Counted from the stretch's first letter, positions 1 through 10,032 are shown. The stretch: 64,000 nt of DNA from Alteromonas sp. 5E99-2 (GCF_017368475.1 NZ_JAFNJE010000001.1:124001-188000); one strand, 5' to 3'. A program made the numbers and translations. The notes: a model not told the origin generated them from the sequence alone.

Positions 1-2
1 GT

Positions 3-494
<492 letters not shown>

Positions 495-497
495 CTC

Positions 498-1898
498 ATG
501 AGCAAAACTCTTTACGAAAAAATATTCGACGCTCACACTATCGTTGAAAAAGATGATGACTATTTATTATACATAGACAGACACCTTATTCACGAGGTTA
601 CGTCTCCTCAAGCTTTCGCTGGCTTGGAAGAGAAAAACAGAAAAGTACGCAGACCTGATCGCACTTTCGCAACTATGGATCACAGTATTTCAACCCGCTC
701 ATTGGCATTAGATGCCTGCGGCCCTGAAAACCATAAACAACTGCGAACTCTTGCCCAAAACTGCGAAAAACACGGTATAACCTTGTACGATGTCGGCCAT
801 AAAAAACAAGGTATTGTACATGTTATGGGGCCAGAACTTGGCCTAATATTACCGGGTATGACAGTGGTGTGTGGTGACTCTCACACAGCAACCCATGGCG
901 CGTTCGGCGCACTTGCATTCGGCATAGGTACCTCTCAAGTAGAACACGTATTTGCTACCCAAACATTAAAACAGCCAAGAGCAAAAACAATGCGTATTAC
1001 CATAGAGGGTGAATTACTTGACGGTATCACGTCAAAAGACATTGTTTTAGCGATTATCGGTGAAATTGGTCATGCTGGTGCCACAGGGTATGTTATCGAA
1101 TACGCAGGTAGCGCTATACGCTCATTGTCGATGGAAGCCCGTATGACGATTTGTAACATGAGTATAGAAGGCGGCGCGAAAGCAGGATTGATTGCCCCTG
1201 ACGATATCACTATGGATTATTTGAAGGGACGAGATTACGCTCCTAAAGGCCAAGACTGGGAAGAAGCAACCCGCTACTGGCAAAGCCTTTATTCAGATGA
1301 TGATGCCGTGTTTGACGCAGAAGTTGTTTTAAAAGCAGAAGATATCGAGCCTCAAGTCACCTGGGGAACCAACCCAGGACAAGTGATCGGAGTAAATACC
1401 CCCGTTCCTAATCCCGATGACTTTAATGACAGTGTCACCAAAACATCAGCGGTTAATGCCCTTGATTATATGGGGCTCGAACCCGGGCAGTTATTGACTG
1501 AAACACCGGTATCTCATGTATTCATTGGTTCGTGTACAAACAGCCGCATTGAAGATTTACGAGCTGCTGCGGTTGTTGCGAAACAAGGTAAAGTTTCTAG
1601 CTCTGTAACCGCTATTGTAGTGCCCGGCTCAGTACAAGTTAAGCAACAAGCAGAACAAGAATCTCTAGACAAGATATTCATTGAAGCTGGCTTTGAATGG
1701 CGTTTACCCGGATGCTCTATGTGTTTAGGCATGAACGACGACTTACTAAAAGAAGGCGATCGCTGTGCATCAACCAGTAACCGTAATTTTGAAGGTAGAC
1801 AAGGTCGTGGCGCGCGTACTCACCTAGTCAGCCCAGCAATGGCTGCGGCAGCGGCGCTAAAAGGCAAGTTTGCTGATATCAGAGCATTTCAAGAATAA
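498..1898 (+). CDS. leuC: 3-isopropylmalate dehydratase large subunit
   Basis: LeuC pairs with LeuD to isomerise 2-isopropylmalate to 3-isopropylmalate in the cytoplasm. At 466 residues it has the same length as E. coli LeuC. The three cysteines that hold the [4Fe-4S] cluster are present: Cys346 in GSCTNSR, and Cys406 and Cys409 in [10 protein letters not shown]. The aconitase-family motifs [12 protein letters not shown] and [10 protein letters not shown] are also intact. It starts 3 nt after leuB and is followed by leuD after a 15-nt gap. Nothing unusual is seen. Confidence 0.98.
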   Translation: MSKTLYEKIFDAHTIVEKDDDYLLYIDRHLIHEVTSPQAFAGLEEKNRKVRRPDRTFATMDHSISTRSLALDACGPENHKQLRTLAQNCEKHGITLYDVGHKKQGIVHVMGPELGLILPGMTVVCGDSHTATHGAFGALAFGIGTSQVEHVFATQTLKQPRAKTMRITIEGELLDGITSKDIVLAIIGEIGHAGATGYVIEYAGSAIRSLSMEARMTICNMSIEGGAKAGLIAPDDITMDYLKGRDYAPKGQDWEEATRYWQSLYSDDDAVFDAEVVLKAEDIEPQVTWGTNPGQVIGVNTPVPNPDDFNDSVTKTSAVNALDYMGLEPGQLLTETPVSHVFIGSCTNSRIEDLRAAAVVAKQGKVSSSVTAIVVPGSVQVKQQAEQESLDKIFIEAGFEWRLPGCSMCLGMNDDLLKEGDRCASTSNRNFEGRQGRGARTHLVSPAMAAAAALKGKFADIRAFQE

Positions 1899-1913
1899 GG
1901 TAAGGGTCCAAAT

Positions 1914-2525
1914 ATGACAGCAGAAGCTCAAGGGTTCAAAGCCCAAACCGGAACAGTATGCCCATTGGATCAAGCCAATGTAGATACAGATCAAATTATA
2001 CCAAAACAGTTTCTTACCAGTGTTTCTAGAAAAGGCTTCGGTAAGCATTTGTTTTTTGATTGGCGCTATAACAAAGGTGAGCCATTAACTGTAAACAACG
2101 ACTTTGTGCTGAACTTTCCGCAGCATCAAGGTGCAACTGTGTTGTTAACCCGTGAAAATTTCGGCTGTGGCTCTAGCCGAGAACACGCTCCGTGGGCGCT
2201 CACAGACTATGGGTTTAAGGTTATCATTGCCACCAGCTTCGCCGATATCTTTTACGGCAACTGTATTAACAATCAACTTTTACCGGTAAAACTAAGTGAC
2301 GAGCAAATACAAGTTTTGTTTGACGCTGTTGCAGCGTCTTCTTCAGTAGAAATTACTGTAGATTTACAAGCTCAAACCGTTTCTTGTAATGAACATGAGT
2401 TTGCATTTGAAATTGGTGATGCTCATAAATTCACTTTAATTTCAGGTTTGGATTCTATTGGCCAAACCCTATTAGATGAAGAAAAAATCACTCAGTTCGA
2501 ACACGCTCGGCAGACTTGGCAATAA
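1914..2525 (+). CDS. leuD: 3-isopropylmalate dehydratase small subunit
   Basis: LeuD is the swivelling small subunit of isopropylmalate isomerase. It has 203 residues, the usual length. The family motifs are clear: NVDTDQIIPKQFL near residue 22, NFGCGSSREHAPWAL near residue 80, and the segment YGNCINNQLLPV. It closes the leu operon. The next gene begins 76 nt downstream behind a strong inverted repeat, so the leu transcript may end there. Confidence 0.98.
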   Translation: MTAEAQGFKAQTGTVCPLDQANVDTDQIIPKQFLTSVSRKGFGKHLFFDWRYNKGEPLTVNNDFVLNFPQHQGATVLLTRENFGCGSSREHAPWALTDYGFKVIIATSFADIFYGNCINNQLLPVKLSDEQIQVLFDAVAASSSVEITVDLQAQTVSCNEHEFAFEIGDAHKFTLISGLDSIGQTLLDEEKITQFEHARQTWQ

Positions 2526-2558
2526 CTTTAGACTTTTTCTACACTTTTTTAAATTTGT

Positions 2559-2594
2559 GTTAGACTTTTTATTATCTACAATAAGAAGTCTAAC
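2559..2594 (+). promoter_or_regulatory. 15-bp inverted repeat just before the HD-GYP start codon
   Basis: The arms 2559-2573 and 2580-2594 pair over 15 positions (one would be a U-G pair in RNA) around a 6-nt loop, ending 7 nt before the ATG at 2602. No U-run follows, so it is a poor intrinsic terminator. A -10-like TACAAT (2577-2582) with TTGTGT 16 nt upstream lies inside it, so it could be an operator over a promoter for the HD-GYP gene. In a read-through leu transcript the hairpin would instead cover the ribosome binding region. Which role is right cannot be told from sequence. Confidence 0.45.
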
Positions 2595-2601
2595 GCACAA
2601 A

Positions 2602-3783
2602 ATGTTAAAAACCCTTACGATTGAAGAACTTAAGCTCGGTCACTATGTCACTCAAGTCATCGAGCAACGCGGTGATATTTCTATCAAATCCAAAGGAAAA
2701 GTGAAAAGTGAGCAGTTTTTACAAGAGCTAATTAACAAAGGTGTAAAACGCCTTGAAGTTGACTTATCAAAAAGTGAGCTAGTTACAGACGATATAGAAA
2801 TAAGCTCAGAAGAAATTATCACCGATAGCAAATCTGTCGAACCTGATGGTTATAGCTTAGAAGCTGCGAACGATCTGTATCACCAAGCAATAAAGTTGCA
2901 AAGTGAATTCATCGATGACTTGCAAAAAGGCGCTGTTAACGATTTATCCTCAGTAAAAACAATGTCGGCGCAGTTAGTCGAGAATTTACTCGATAATCCA
3001 AATGCTTTGTCATGTTTAACCTTACTTCGAGGCGAAGACGACTACCTGTTAGAGCACAGTTTGAATTGTTGCATACTCATGGCCATGTTTGCGGAGCATC
3101 TAGGTTATGACACTGAAACTATCGAAGCTCTTTCCTTAGGTGCATTGTTAATGGATGTTGGGATGGCGAATGTGCCTAATGAACTCCGCTTAGCCCAAGA
3201 GCCGCTTTCTGAAGCAGATTGGGCAGTCATAAAAGCCCATGTAGAAGACGGCATTGAAATGATTGAGCAAGCTGAAGATTTAGACACTCTGACCAAAACA
3301 GTCATTGAACAACATCATGAGCGCACAGACGGAAGCGGTTACCCAAATGCCCTTGTTGATTCAGATATTTCTGTTTACGGAAAAATGGCGGCTATTGTTG
3401 ATACCTACGACGCGATGGTTTCTCAACGTTCACATCAAAAAGCCGTCACCCCAGCAATAGCGCTAAAGCGGCTGGCTCGTGCTCCAGGACTAGACGATGA
3501 TTTGGTTATGCAATTTATTGCTAGAATTGGAATTTACCCAGTAGGCTCGGTGGTTAAACTTAAAAGTGGTAAGCTTGCTATTGTTGCAAAATCCCATCCA
3601 GTAGATATGCTAAACCCCGTTGTCATGACGTTTTATAGTGTAACAGGTAGTCACTATAACGATGTTCAGCGTATTGACTTAAGTAAAATTGAAGACGAAA
3701 TAGACGCCAGTGTTCAACCTGCTGATTTCAGTCTAAATCTAACTAAATTCTTCAAAGACGTATTTATTCCAAAAACTAAATAA
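2602..3783 (+). CDS. DUF3391 + HD-GYP domain protein (possibly degenerate c-di-GMP phosphodiesterase)
   Basis: The 393-residue protein has an N-terminal DUF3391-type domain (about residues 1-60), a linker, and an HD-GYP domain (about 145-310). HD-GYP enzymes hydrolyse c-di-GMP with a bound metal centre. Visible motif residues are His152, Asp185, His213, His238-His239 and the GYP-type loop DGSGYP (243-248). The usual His of the HD dyad is replaced by Met184 (MD instead of HD), so catalysis may be altered or lost. I chose ATG 2602 rather than the earlier in-frame start at 2476, which lies inside leuD: homology begins at MLKTLTIEEL. The gene is convergent with gspB, whose N-terminus is related. 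Confidence 0.85.
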   Translation: MLKTLTIEELKLGHYVTQVIEQRGDISIKSKGKVKSEQFLQELINKGVKRLEVDLSKSELVTDDIEISSEEIITDSKSVEPDGYSLEAANDLYHQAIKLQSEFIDDLQKGAVNDLSSVKTMSAQLVENLLDNPNALSCLTLLRGEDDYLLEHSLNCCILMAMFAEHLGYDTETIEALSLGALLMDVGMANVPNELRLAQEPLSEADWAVIKAHVEDGIEMIEQAEDLDTLTKTVIEQHHERTDGSGYPNALVDSDISVYGKMAAIVDTYDAMVSQRSHQKAVTPAIALKRLARAPGLDDDLVMQFIARIGIYPVGSVVKLKSGKLAIVAKSHPVDMLNPVVMTFYSVTGSHYNDVQRIDLSKIEDEIDASVQPADFSLNLTKFFKDVFIPKTK

Positions 3784-3838
3784 AAGAAGATTAATTGGCT
3801 GTAAAATTTAAATGCATAGTTCATCTATGCGTTCAACT

Positions 3839-4855
3839 TTACCAATCGGTCAACGCCGCCATCCCGAAAATTTCGCCTTGATAACTCAGTACGATACGTT
3901 GGGGTTCAATAGCAATAATTTGTACTTTGTCACTAATAACATCGCCTTCTTGAAGGCGTTGGCCATTAACTCTAACCCACCTATCTGTTTCTCTTGACGC
4001 ATACATATGTGCAGTAAAAGCCATTGACGGTAATGTTGTCATATAACGCACAGGTAATTGATCAATCCGTTGAATATCATCAAATTCCACAACAGACTCA
4101 GTAGCATCATCACCCACAGAAAAATTATTATTGCCGAATTCAGCGACAACTTTGTTAAATCGTGCAAGTAACTCAGGAGAAACATTTACAGGTTCATCCT
4201 GTTGAACACCTGTAAGTTCAACTCCCTCTTCGTTTGCATCTACATCATCAACGTCTATTTGAGTATCGTCTTGTACAACTGTTTGAGTTTCCACTTCTGT
4301 GGTCACAATATCCGTTTTGGCTGGTTCAACTTTGGGTTCGTGTTCAACCAAACTAGATTCGGGTTCAACGACCTGTTCGATCACAGGTTCAGTAACAGCA
4401 ACTTCGTTAGCCCCCATATGCCAAAACAATAAACTCTGTGGATTTGCACCAACAAACCCTAACCCTAGTCCAATCAGAACAACAGAGGCAAAAGTAACAC
4501 TTTGGCGTAAATACACACTCCAAATTGAAGGTATTCCTTGCACACTGGGTAAAAATAAATTGCGATTAAATTGGTCCGACAACTGACTATCGTAATGTCC
4601 TGGAGAATCATACTTTCCCTGGAGCAAAGCTTGGGTTTGAGTTTGTGATGGTAAAAGTGCTTCGGCAGATTCAAGTTCGACGGTTTGGTCAAGATCAACT
4701 TCGACCTCAATAACTCCCATCTCAGTCAAGCCCCTGACCATATCAGTACTGCTGACTAAACCTGACTTTTTAATTTTTACAGGCCCAACTTGCTGAGAAA
4801 TACGTGTAATGACCATTCCAGGGCATAATTCCGCAATTGGTATTAATTTAAGCAT
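3839..4855 (-). CDS. gspB: GspB/ExeB-like type II secretion assembly protein with extra N-terminal domain
   Basis: The 338-residue protein has a cytoplasmic N-terminal domain (1-~60), one membrane segment (about 118-137), a long acidic and Thr/Val/Glu-rich periplasmic linker, and a C-terminal ~65 residues resembling the T2SS GspB domain (it includes VRVNGQRLQEGD and ends GMAALTDW). In Aeromonas, ExeA and ExeB form an inner-membrane complex that helps the secretin multimerise in the outer membrane. The first 58 residues align without gaps to the DUF3391 domain of the neighbouring HD-GYP protein (22 identities), which ExeB, as I know it, lacks. The start overlaps gspA by 8 nt, so the two are coupled. 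Confidence 0.8.
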   Translation of the reverse strand: MLKLIPIAELCPGMVITRISQQVGPVKIKKSGLVSSTDMVRGLTEMGVIEVEVDLDQTVELESAEALLPSQTQTQALLQGKYDSPGHYDSQLSDQFNRNLFLPSVQGIPSIWSVYLRQSVTFASVVLIGLGLGFVGANPQSLLFWHMGANEVAVTEPVIEQVVEPESSLVEHEPKVEPAKTDIVTTEVETQTVVQDDTQIDVDDVDANEEGVELTGVQQDEPVNVSPELLARFNKVVAEFGNNNFSVGDDATESVVEFDDIQRIDQLPVRYMTTLPSMAFTAHMYASRETDRWVRVNGQRLQEGDVISDKVQIIAIEPQRIVLSYQGEIFGMAALTDW

Positions 4856-5759
4856 TCATTACTCCCAATGCGTACCCCAGTGTAACCGATATAATAAAGG
4901 CCCCAATTAAGACATATTTGGTTTGGCTTCGAATACGCTGCCCCACCACATCCGCGCCCAATATTTGCTGTGCTGCGGCCAGAAAAATGGTTTTGTTAAT
5001 CACTACATCTTGTTTCGTAAAGGCTAAGGTTAATGCTCGGTCACACAATAAATTGATCACTCTTGGAATACCGCCAGATATGGCATAAACAGCGTTTAAT
5101 GTGCTAGCTTTAAAAATATGAGCGTCGCCACTAGCCACATTCAATCGATGAGCAACATATAACTTCACTTCATTTTTAGTAAGAGGCAACAAGTGGTACC
5201 TAGCGGTAATTCTCTGTGCCAATTGACGCAGTTCATTGCGCTTCAAGAGTTGTTGTAATTCAGGCTGACCAATTAAAACCACTTTCAGTAGTTTTTCTCT
5301 ATTCGTTTCAAGGTTCGTCAATAGGCGTAGCTGCTCTAATACTTCTGGCATTAGGTGCTGCGCCTCATCGATAATTAACACGGTATTCAGTGCTAATTCG
5401 TGATTATCCGCTAATTTTTTCAAAATTCGATCTGTGAAGCCTTTTAAACTGGTAGTATTCACGTCATATTGAATTGCAAGTTCATCGCAAATAGTCGCCA
5501 AAAGTTCCAACGCCGATAACGCTGGATTTAAGATCATAGCCACTTGTGTATTATCGGGTAACTGTTGTAATAACTTGCGAGAAACGGTGGTTTTGCCCGT
5601 ACCTACTTCACCGGTTAACATGACAAACCCGCCAGACTCACGAAGCCCAAAGGTTAAGTGGGCTAACGCCTCTTTATGACGCGGGCTCATGTACAAATAA
5701 TCGGGATTAGGCGCTATCGAAAACGGATTATCAGACAAGCCAAAATAATTCAAATACAT
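4848..5759 (-). CDS. gspA: GspA/ExeA-like AAA ATPase
   Basis: This 303-residue ATPase has Walker A GEVGTGKTT (residues 50-58), Walker B VLIIDEAQ (about 127-134), and the ExeA-type N-terminus NPFSIAPNPDYLYMSP. A hydrophobic segment at the C-terminus (about 282-300) should anchor it in the inner membrane. ExeA family members run about 540 residues with a periplasmic peptidoglycan-binding domain; this one stops just after the membrane segment, so that domain is absent. It is followed by gspB with an 8-nt overlap. It should work with GspB in secretin assembly; no other gsp genes are in the window. Confidence 0.85.
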   Translation of the reverse strand: MYLNYFGLSDNPFSIAPNPDYLYMSPRHKEALAHLTFGLRESGGFVMLTGEVGTGKTTVSRKLLQQLPDNTQVAMILNPALSALELLATICDELAIQYDVNTTSLKGFTDRILKKLADNHELALNTVLIIDEAQHLMPEVLEQLRLLTNLETNREKLLKVVLIGQPELQQLLKRNELRQLAQRITARYHLLPLTKNEVKLYVAHRLNVASGDAHIFKASTLNAVYAISGGIPRVINLLCDRALTLAFTKQDVVINKTIFLAAAQQILGADVVGQRIRSQTKYVLIGAFIISVTLGYALGVMNA

Positions 5760-5877
5760 GGAAATTCAATACACCAAGGTTAAAACTCGAGGTTAAACTA
5801 ACGGTATGTGAATTTGATGTCAAAGAGTAAACAAAGTTCGCATAATTTATTATGTCGAAATAGGAAAAAAAGCGACC

Positions 5878-7023
5878 ATGAGCAATAATTTTGAGGTTTA
5901 TTTAGTCGGAGGCGCAGTAAGAGACCGACTGCTCGGTAGAACTGTGACTGAAAAAGACTGGGTTGTGGTTGGCGCAGAACCCAATGACTTAATTCAACTA
6001 GGCTACACCCAAGTTGGCAAAGATTTCCCTGTTTTTTTGCACCCAAAAACGAAAGAAGAGTACGCGCTCGCACGTATCGAGAGAAAAATGGGACAAGGAT
6101 ATACCGGCTTTGTTTGCGACAGTTCAAAAACAGTAACACTAGAAGAAGACTTGTATCGCCGAGACCTCACCATAAATGCAATGGCACAAGACGCAAATGG
6201 CGTTATTACCGACCCCTATCAAGGTCAACAAGATATTGAAAAAAAGCAACTTCGTCATGTCTCACACGCCTTCACAGAAGACCCTTTGCGGGTTTTACGT
6301 GTAGCTCGCTTCGCTGCACGTTACCACTATTTAGCATTCTCTGTAGCAGGTGAAACCATACAGTTAATGCAAACAATCAGTCAGACAAACGAATTAAGTA
6401 CACTGCCCCCAGAGCGAGTTTGGCGAGAAACGGTCAAAGCCCTGAGTGAACGCTCTCCCTATGTTTATTTTGACGTTTTGCATCGTTGTGACGCTATGGC
6501 TACATGCTTTCCTGCACTGAGTTCATTCTCTGTTACAGAAGAACTACAACTTGCAATGAAAGAGGTTGTAGCAAACCAAGACCAAGACGCTCATTTAGCT
6601 CATTGTACGCTTATTAGTTTGGCTCTTATGAATGACGGTGATGAAACACCAACAGCTTGGCTGAGTAATTTGAAAGCGCCTAATGCTGTCATCAACTTAG
6701 TAACTACTGCGCTTAAAATTAAGCCTTACCTAACATTATCAAGACTCGATGGTGAGTCAATTCTGGCTCTGTTTAACAGTACTGATGTGTGGAGAAAAGA
6801 AACGGTTTTCCTCGAAGCCTTGAATATACTAAGTTATGCCAAAACACTGTGTGGATTATCCAAGGTCAATAAACATATTGAGTGTATTACGGCTATGCTT
6901 AAAGTTGCTAAAACGGTAACCGCACAATCGGTGATCAGTGACAAGGTTCAAGGCGCGCAAATAAAGCAAGCAATGACGGATAAACGACAAGAGTTGATTT
7001 GCGACGCCCTCAAGCTCTGGTAA
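5878..7023 (+). CDS. cca: CCA-adding tRNA nucleotidyltransferase, HD domain lost
   Basis: Cca adds or repairs the 3' CCA of tRNAs. The class II nucleotidyltransferase head is clear: [13 protein letters not shown] (8-20), [46 protein letters not shown] and PERVWRE. Two things differ from E. coli Cca (412 residues). The first metal carboxylate of the DxD pair is Glu25 (ExD with Asp27). The C-terminal HD phosphohydrolase domain is gone: its His and HD motifs are not found, and the protein has 381 residues. The tail [16 protein letters not shown] still matches the E. coli C-terminal region. The gene is divergent from gspA. Confidence 0.93.
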   Translation: MSNNFEVYLVGGAVRDRLLGRTVTEKDWVVVGAEPNDLIQLGYTQVGKDFPVFLHPKTKEEYALARIERKMGQGYTGFVCDSSKTVTLEEDLYRRDLTINAMAQDANGVITDPYQGQQDIEKKQLRHVSHAFTEDPLRVLRVARFAARYHYLAFSVAGETIQLMQTISQTNELSTLPPERVWRETVKALSERSPYVYFDVLHRCDAMATCFPALSSFSVTEELQLAMKEVVANQDQDAHLAHCTLISLALMNDGDETPTAWLSNLKAPNAVINLVTTALKIKPYLTLSRLDGESILALFNSTDVWRKETVFLEALNILSYAKTLCGLSKVNKHIECITAMLKVAKTVTAQSVISDKVQGAQIKQAMTDKRQELICDALKLW

Positions 7024-7055
7024 ACTCCACAACAATAATCAATCAGGCGTAAATA

Positions 7056-8243
7056 ATGCAATTTAGTGACTTAGAATTAGACGACGCTTTGTGTCGCGCT
7101 GCTGCCGAAATTGGCTTTAGTACGCCAACCAGTATTCAACAACAAGCTATTCCGGTAGCGATGGAGCAAAGAGATATTCTTGCATCTGCTCCCACAGGGA
7201 CAGGAAAAACCGCTGCGTTTCTTTTGCCGGCTTGTCAGTATTTGCTCGACTTTCCCCGTAAAATTCCCGGTCAAACACGAGTATTGGTACTTAGCCCTAC
7301 CCGAGAATTAGCTCTGCAAATTTTCGAACAAGCGCAAAAAATTACACAATTTACTGACTTGCATTGTGGTTGTATTACCGGCGGCATCAATTACGGTACC
7401 GACAGAGAAACTCTAGCAGGTAACCTAGACATATTGATTGCAACGCCAGGCCGCCTTTTTGAGCATATTCAAAACGAAGTCGCTGATTGCAGAGACATTG
7501 AATGCCTGATCTTAGATGAAGCCGATCGCATGTTAGATATGGGATTTTCAGCCATAGTCAATCAAATTGCATCAGAAGCTCGCTGGCGGAAACAAACCAT
7601 GCTTTTCTCAGCAACATTAGAGGGAAAAGGTGTACGCACTTTCGCTGAAGAAATATTACAAGAACCGGCAGAAATAGAAGCAGTTCCTTCCAGAAAAGAA
7701 AAAGCGAAAACCTTGCAATGGTGTCACCATGCCGATGATTTAAAGCATAAAACCGCCTTGCTCGTGCATATTTTGCAAGAACAAGTAACCAATGCCGTAG
7801 TCTTTGTTAAAACCCGCGAGCGAGTGCAATGGCTAAAAGACACCTTACAATCAAAAGGTATTGAATCCTGTTGGTTACAAGGAGAAATGCCCCAAGACAA
7901 ACGCAACCAAGCACTCTCTACATTTAAATCAGGTAAAGTCAAAATACTAGTAGCAACAGATGTTGCGGCCCGAGGCATAGACGTACCCAACGTATCTCAT
8001 GTAATCAATTTCGATATGCCCAAAAAAGCCGATACTTATGTTCATCGCATAGGCAGAACCGGTCGCGCAGGCGCTAAAGGTGTCGCAATATCGCTAGTAG
8101 AGGCCCATGATGTTGAGGTGTTAGGAAAAGTCAGTCGATACATTGGTGAACCCATCAAGCCTCGTATGATTGCCAGCTTACGTCCAAAACACAAAGCGCC
8201 GAAAATCGTTAAAAAGAAAAAGAAGAAGAAAACTAAAAAATGA
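7056..8243 (+). CDS. srmB: DEAD-box RNA helicase SrmB
   Basis: This is an ATP-dependent RNA helicase of 395 residues with strong similarity to SrmB, which helps early 50S ribosome assembly. Motifs in order: Q-motif GFSTPTSIQQQAI, Walker A APTGTGKT (45-52), PTRELA, TPGR, DEAD (154-157), SAT in LFSATLEG, and ARGIDVP with HRIGRTGRAG. The segment ARWRKQTMLFSATLEG is almost the same as in E. coli SrmB. The C-terminal tail is short and very Lys-rich. Its stop overlaps the rdgB start by 4 nt (ATGA), indicating coupled translation. Confidence 0.92.
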   Translation: MQFSDLELDDALCRAAAEIGFSTPTSIQQQAIPVAMEQRDILASAPTGTGKTAAFLLPACQYLLDFPRKIPGQTRVLVLSPTRELALQIFEQAQKITQFTDLHCGCITGGINYGTDRETLAGNLDILIATPGRLFEHIQNEVADCRDIECLILDEADRMLDMGFSAIVNQIASEARWRKQTMLFSATLEGKGVRTFAEEILQEPAEIEAVPSRKEKAKTLQWCHHADDLKHKTALLVHILQEQVTNAVVFVKTRERVQWLKDTLQSKGIESCWLQGEMPQDKRNQALSTFKSGKVKILVATDVAARGIDVPNVSHVINFDMPKKADTYVHRIGRTGRAGAKGVAISLVEAHDVEVLGKVSRYIGEPIKPRMIASLRPKHKAPKIVKKKKKKKTKK

Positions 8244-8839
8244 CAAACAAGCGCATTGTTTTAGCATCAGGTAATCAAGGTAAACTCCGTGAGTTTTCGC
8301 AATTGTTTTCACAATGGTCTGTGGACGTGGTATCCCAAAGTCAGTTGAATATTGATAGCGTCCCTGAAACCGGCACAACCTTTGTGGAAAACGCCATAAT
8401 TAAAGCTCGCCATGCTGCTGCAGAATCGGGTCTTCCGGCGTTGTCCGATGATTCTGGACTCGTTGTTAATGCATTATCAGGCGCGCCTGGCATTTACTCG
8501 TCTCGCTACGCAGGAGAAAATGCCTCTGACGCTGACAATATCACTAAGCTACTTCAGGTTTTAGAAGGGAATGAACAACGAGCTGCCCACTTTCAATGTG
8601 TACTTGTTTATATGCGCAGTGCAGACGACCCTGTTCCTCTAATAGCTCAAGGTCAATGGCATGGCCATATAGCTACATGTCAATCAGGCTCAGATGGGTT
8701 TGGTTACGATCCTGTATTTATTTGCCCTGAATACCATTGCTCAGCAGCAGAGCTAACTAAAGACGTTAAAAATACATTAAGTCATAGAGCTAAAGCATTA
8801 GAGCTACTTACTCAGCAAATGGCGAACTTGTTTGACTGA
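8240..8839 (+). CDS. rdgB: dITP/XTP pyrophosphatase
   Basis: RdgB (Ham1 family) hydrolyses non-canonical purine triphosphates such as dITP and XTP to monophosphates, keeping them out of DNA. The 199-residue protein has the N-terminal substrate motif LASGNQGKLREF, the conserved LPALSDDSGLVV, the segment APGIYSSRYAG, and GFGYDPVF near the C-terminus with SHRAKAL after it. It overlaps srmB by 4 nt and hemW by 8 nt. The order rdgB-hemW is also found in E. coli. Confidence 0.96.
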   Translation: MTNKRIVLASGNQGKLREFSQLFSQWSVDVVSQSQLNIDSVPETGTTFVENAIIKARHAAAESGLPALSDDSGLVVNALSGAPGIYSSRYAGENASDADNITKLLQVLEGNEQRAAHFQCVLVYMRSADDPVPLIAQGQWHGHIATCQSGSDGFGYDPVFICPEYHCSAAELTKDVKNTLSHRAKALELLTQQMANLFD

Positions 8840-9983
8840 TTTACCCTTATCTCTGTATGTGCATATTCCTTGGTGTGTGCAAAAATGCCCTTATTGCGAT
8901 TTCAATTCTCATGGCCAAAAGCAACAAGCATTGCCCGAAAAGGAATATGTTGCTCATCTCTTAGACGATTTATCCGCTGATTTACTGACCTACTCTGAGC
9001 TTTCAAGGCGAGAAGTCACTTCCATATTTATTGGGGGTGGCACCCCTAGCCTTTTTAGTGCACAAGCCATAGCAAGTTTATTAGAGGGTATAAAACAGCG
9101 TTGCAATTTAGCTGTTCAGGCTGAAATCACACTAGAAGCAAACCCTGGAACCGTTGAAAGTGGCCGCTTTGCAGCCTACGCAAACGCGGGTGTTACTCGA
9201 TTTTCTATTGGCATACAAAGCTTCAATTCCGCTCACCTCAAAGCCCTAGGGCGTATTCATTCTGGAAATGAAGCTCTATTTGCGATATCACAAGCTAAGC
9301 AAAGTGGCGTGACTACTTTTAATACCGACCTAATGCATGGTCTACCCAATCAATCTATCGATAATGCACTCGCAGACTTACATAAAGCCATAGCGCAAAA
9401 TCCGCCTCATCTCAGCTGGTATCAATTAACGATAGAGCCAAACACACCGTTTTACAGCAAACCGCCTGAACTTCCCGCAGACGATGTATTGTGGGATATT
9501 CAGCAACAAGGCCACGCTATTCTTGCAAAAGCAGGCTATCAGCAATACGAAATATCAGGCTATAGCCAAGTTGGTCACCAGTGCAATCACAACCTCAATT
9601 ATTGGCGTTTTGGTGACTACATTGGCATTGGTTGCGGCGCTCACGGGAAAATAACAAATGCTAGCAACGGAACTATTACCCGTACGGTTAAAGTCAAACA
9701 CCCTCGAGGTTACATGAGTCTGGATAGAGCTTATCTAGATCAAACCACAAAGGTAGAGGAAGCAGAGCGTCCTTTTGAATTTTTCATGAATCGTTTTCGC
9801 TTGGTTGAAGCCTGTGACACAGCTGAATTTGAACGCTATTGCATGATGCCCATTGACTCATTAACACAGACTCACTTGGACAAAGCCATCGATAAGGGCC
9901 TTTTAACCAACTCAAATCAAAGCTGGCAAGTCACGCCAATGGGAAGGCGCTATTTAAATAGTTTGCTGGCTGAATTTGTTTAA
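8832..9983 (+). CDS. hemW: Radical SAM heme chaperone HemW
   Basis: HemW, formerly called an oxygen-independent coproporphyrinogen oxidase homologue, binds heme and delivers it to target proteins. The radical SAM cluster motif CxxxCxxC is at Cys15, Cys19 and Cys22, followed by FIGGGTPSLF and a HemN C-terminal part (FFMNRFRL). I take the start as TTG 8832, inside the end of rdgB: it gives the family N-terminus (LSLYVHIPWC) with no better start downstream before that motif. The overlap with rdgB suggests translational coupling, which would fit a weak start codon. Confidence 0.94.
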   Translation: MTDLPLSLYVHIPWCVQKCPYCDFNSHGQKQQALPEKEYVAHLLDDLSADLLTYSELSRREVTSIFIGGGTPSLFSAQAIASLLEGIKQRCNLAVQAEITLEANPGTVESGRFAAYANAGVTRFSIGIQSFNSAHLKALGRIHSGNEALFAISQAKQSGVTTFNTDLMHGLPNQSIDNALADLHKAIAQNPPHLSWYQLTIEPNTPFYSKPPELPADDVLWDIQQQGHAILAKAGYQQYEISGYSQVGHQCNHNLNYWRFGDYIGIGCGAHGKITNASNGTITRTVKVKHPRGYMSLDRAYLDQTTKVEEAERPFEFFMNRFRLVEACDTAEFERYCMMPIDSLTQTHLDKAIDKGLLTNSNQSWQVTPMGRRYLNSLLAEFV

Positions 9984-10032
9984 TGAAATATTGAGCATAA
10001 TAATTGGGCAAAATTTGAATAACACACAAGTA

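Noticed and set aside
3814-3830. Six-bp inverted repeat between the HD-GYP gene and gspB as a bidirectional terminator
   Set aside because: Stem is short, not GC-rich and without T-runs on either strand; too weak to annotate.
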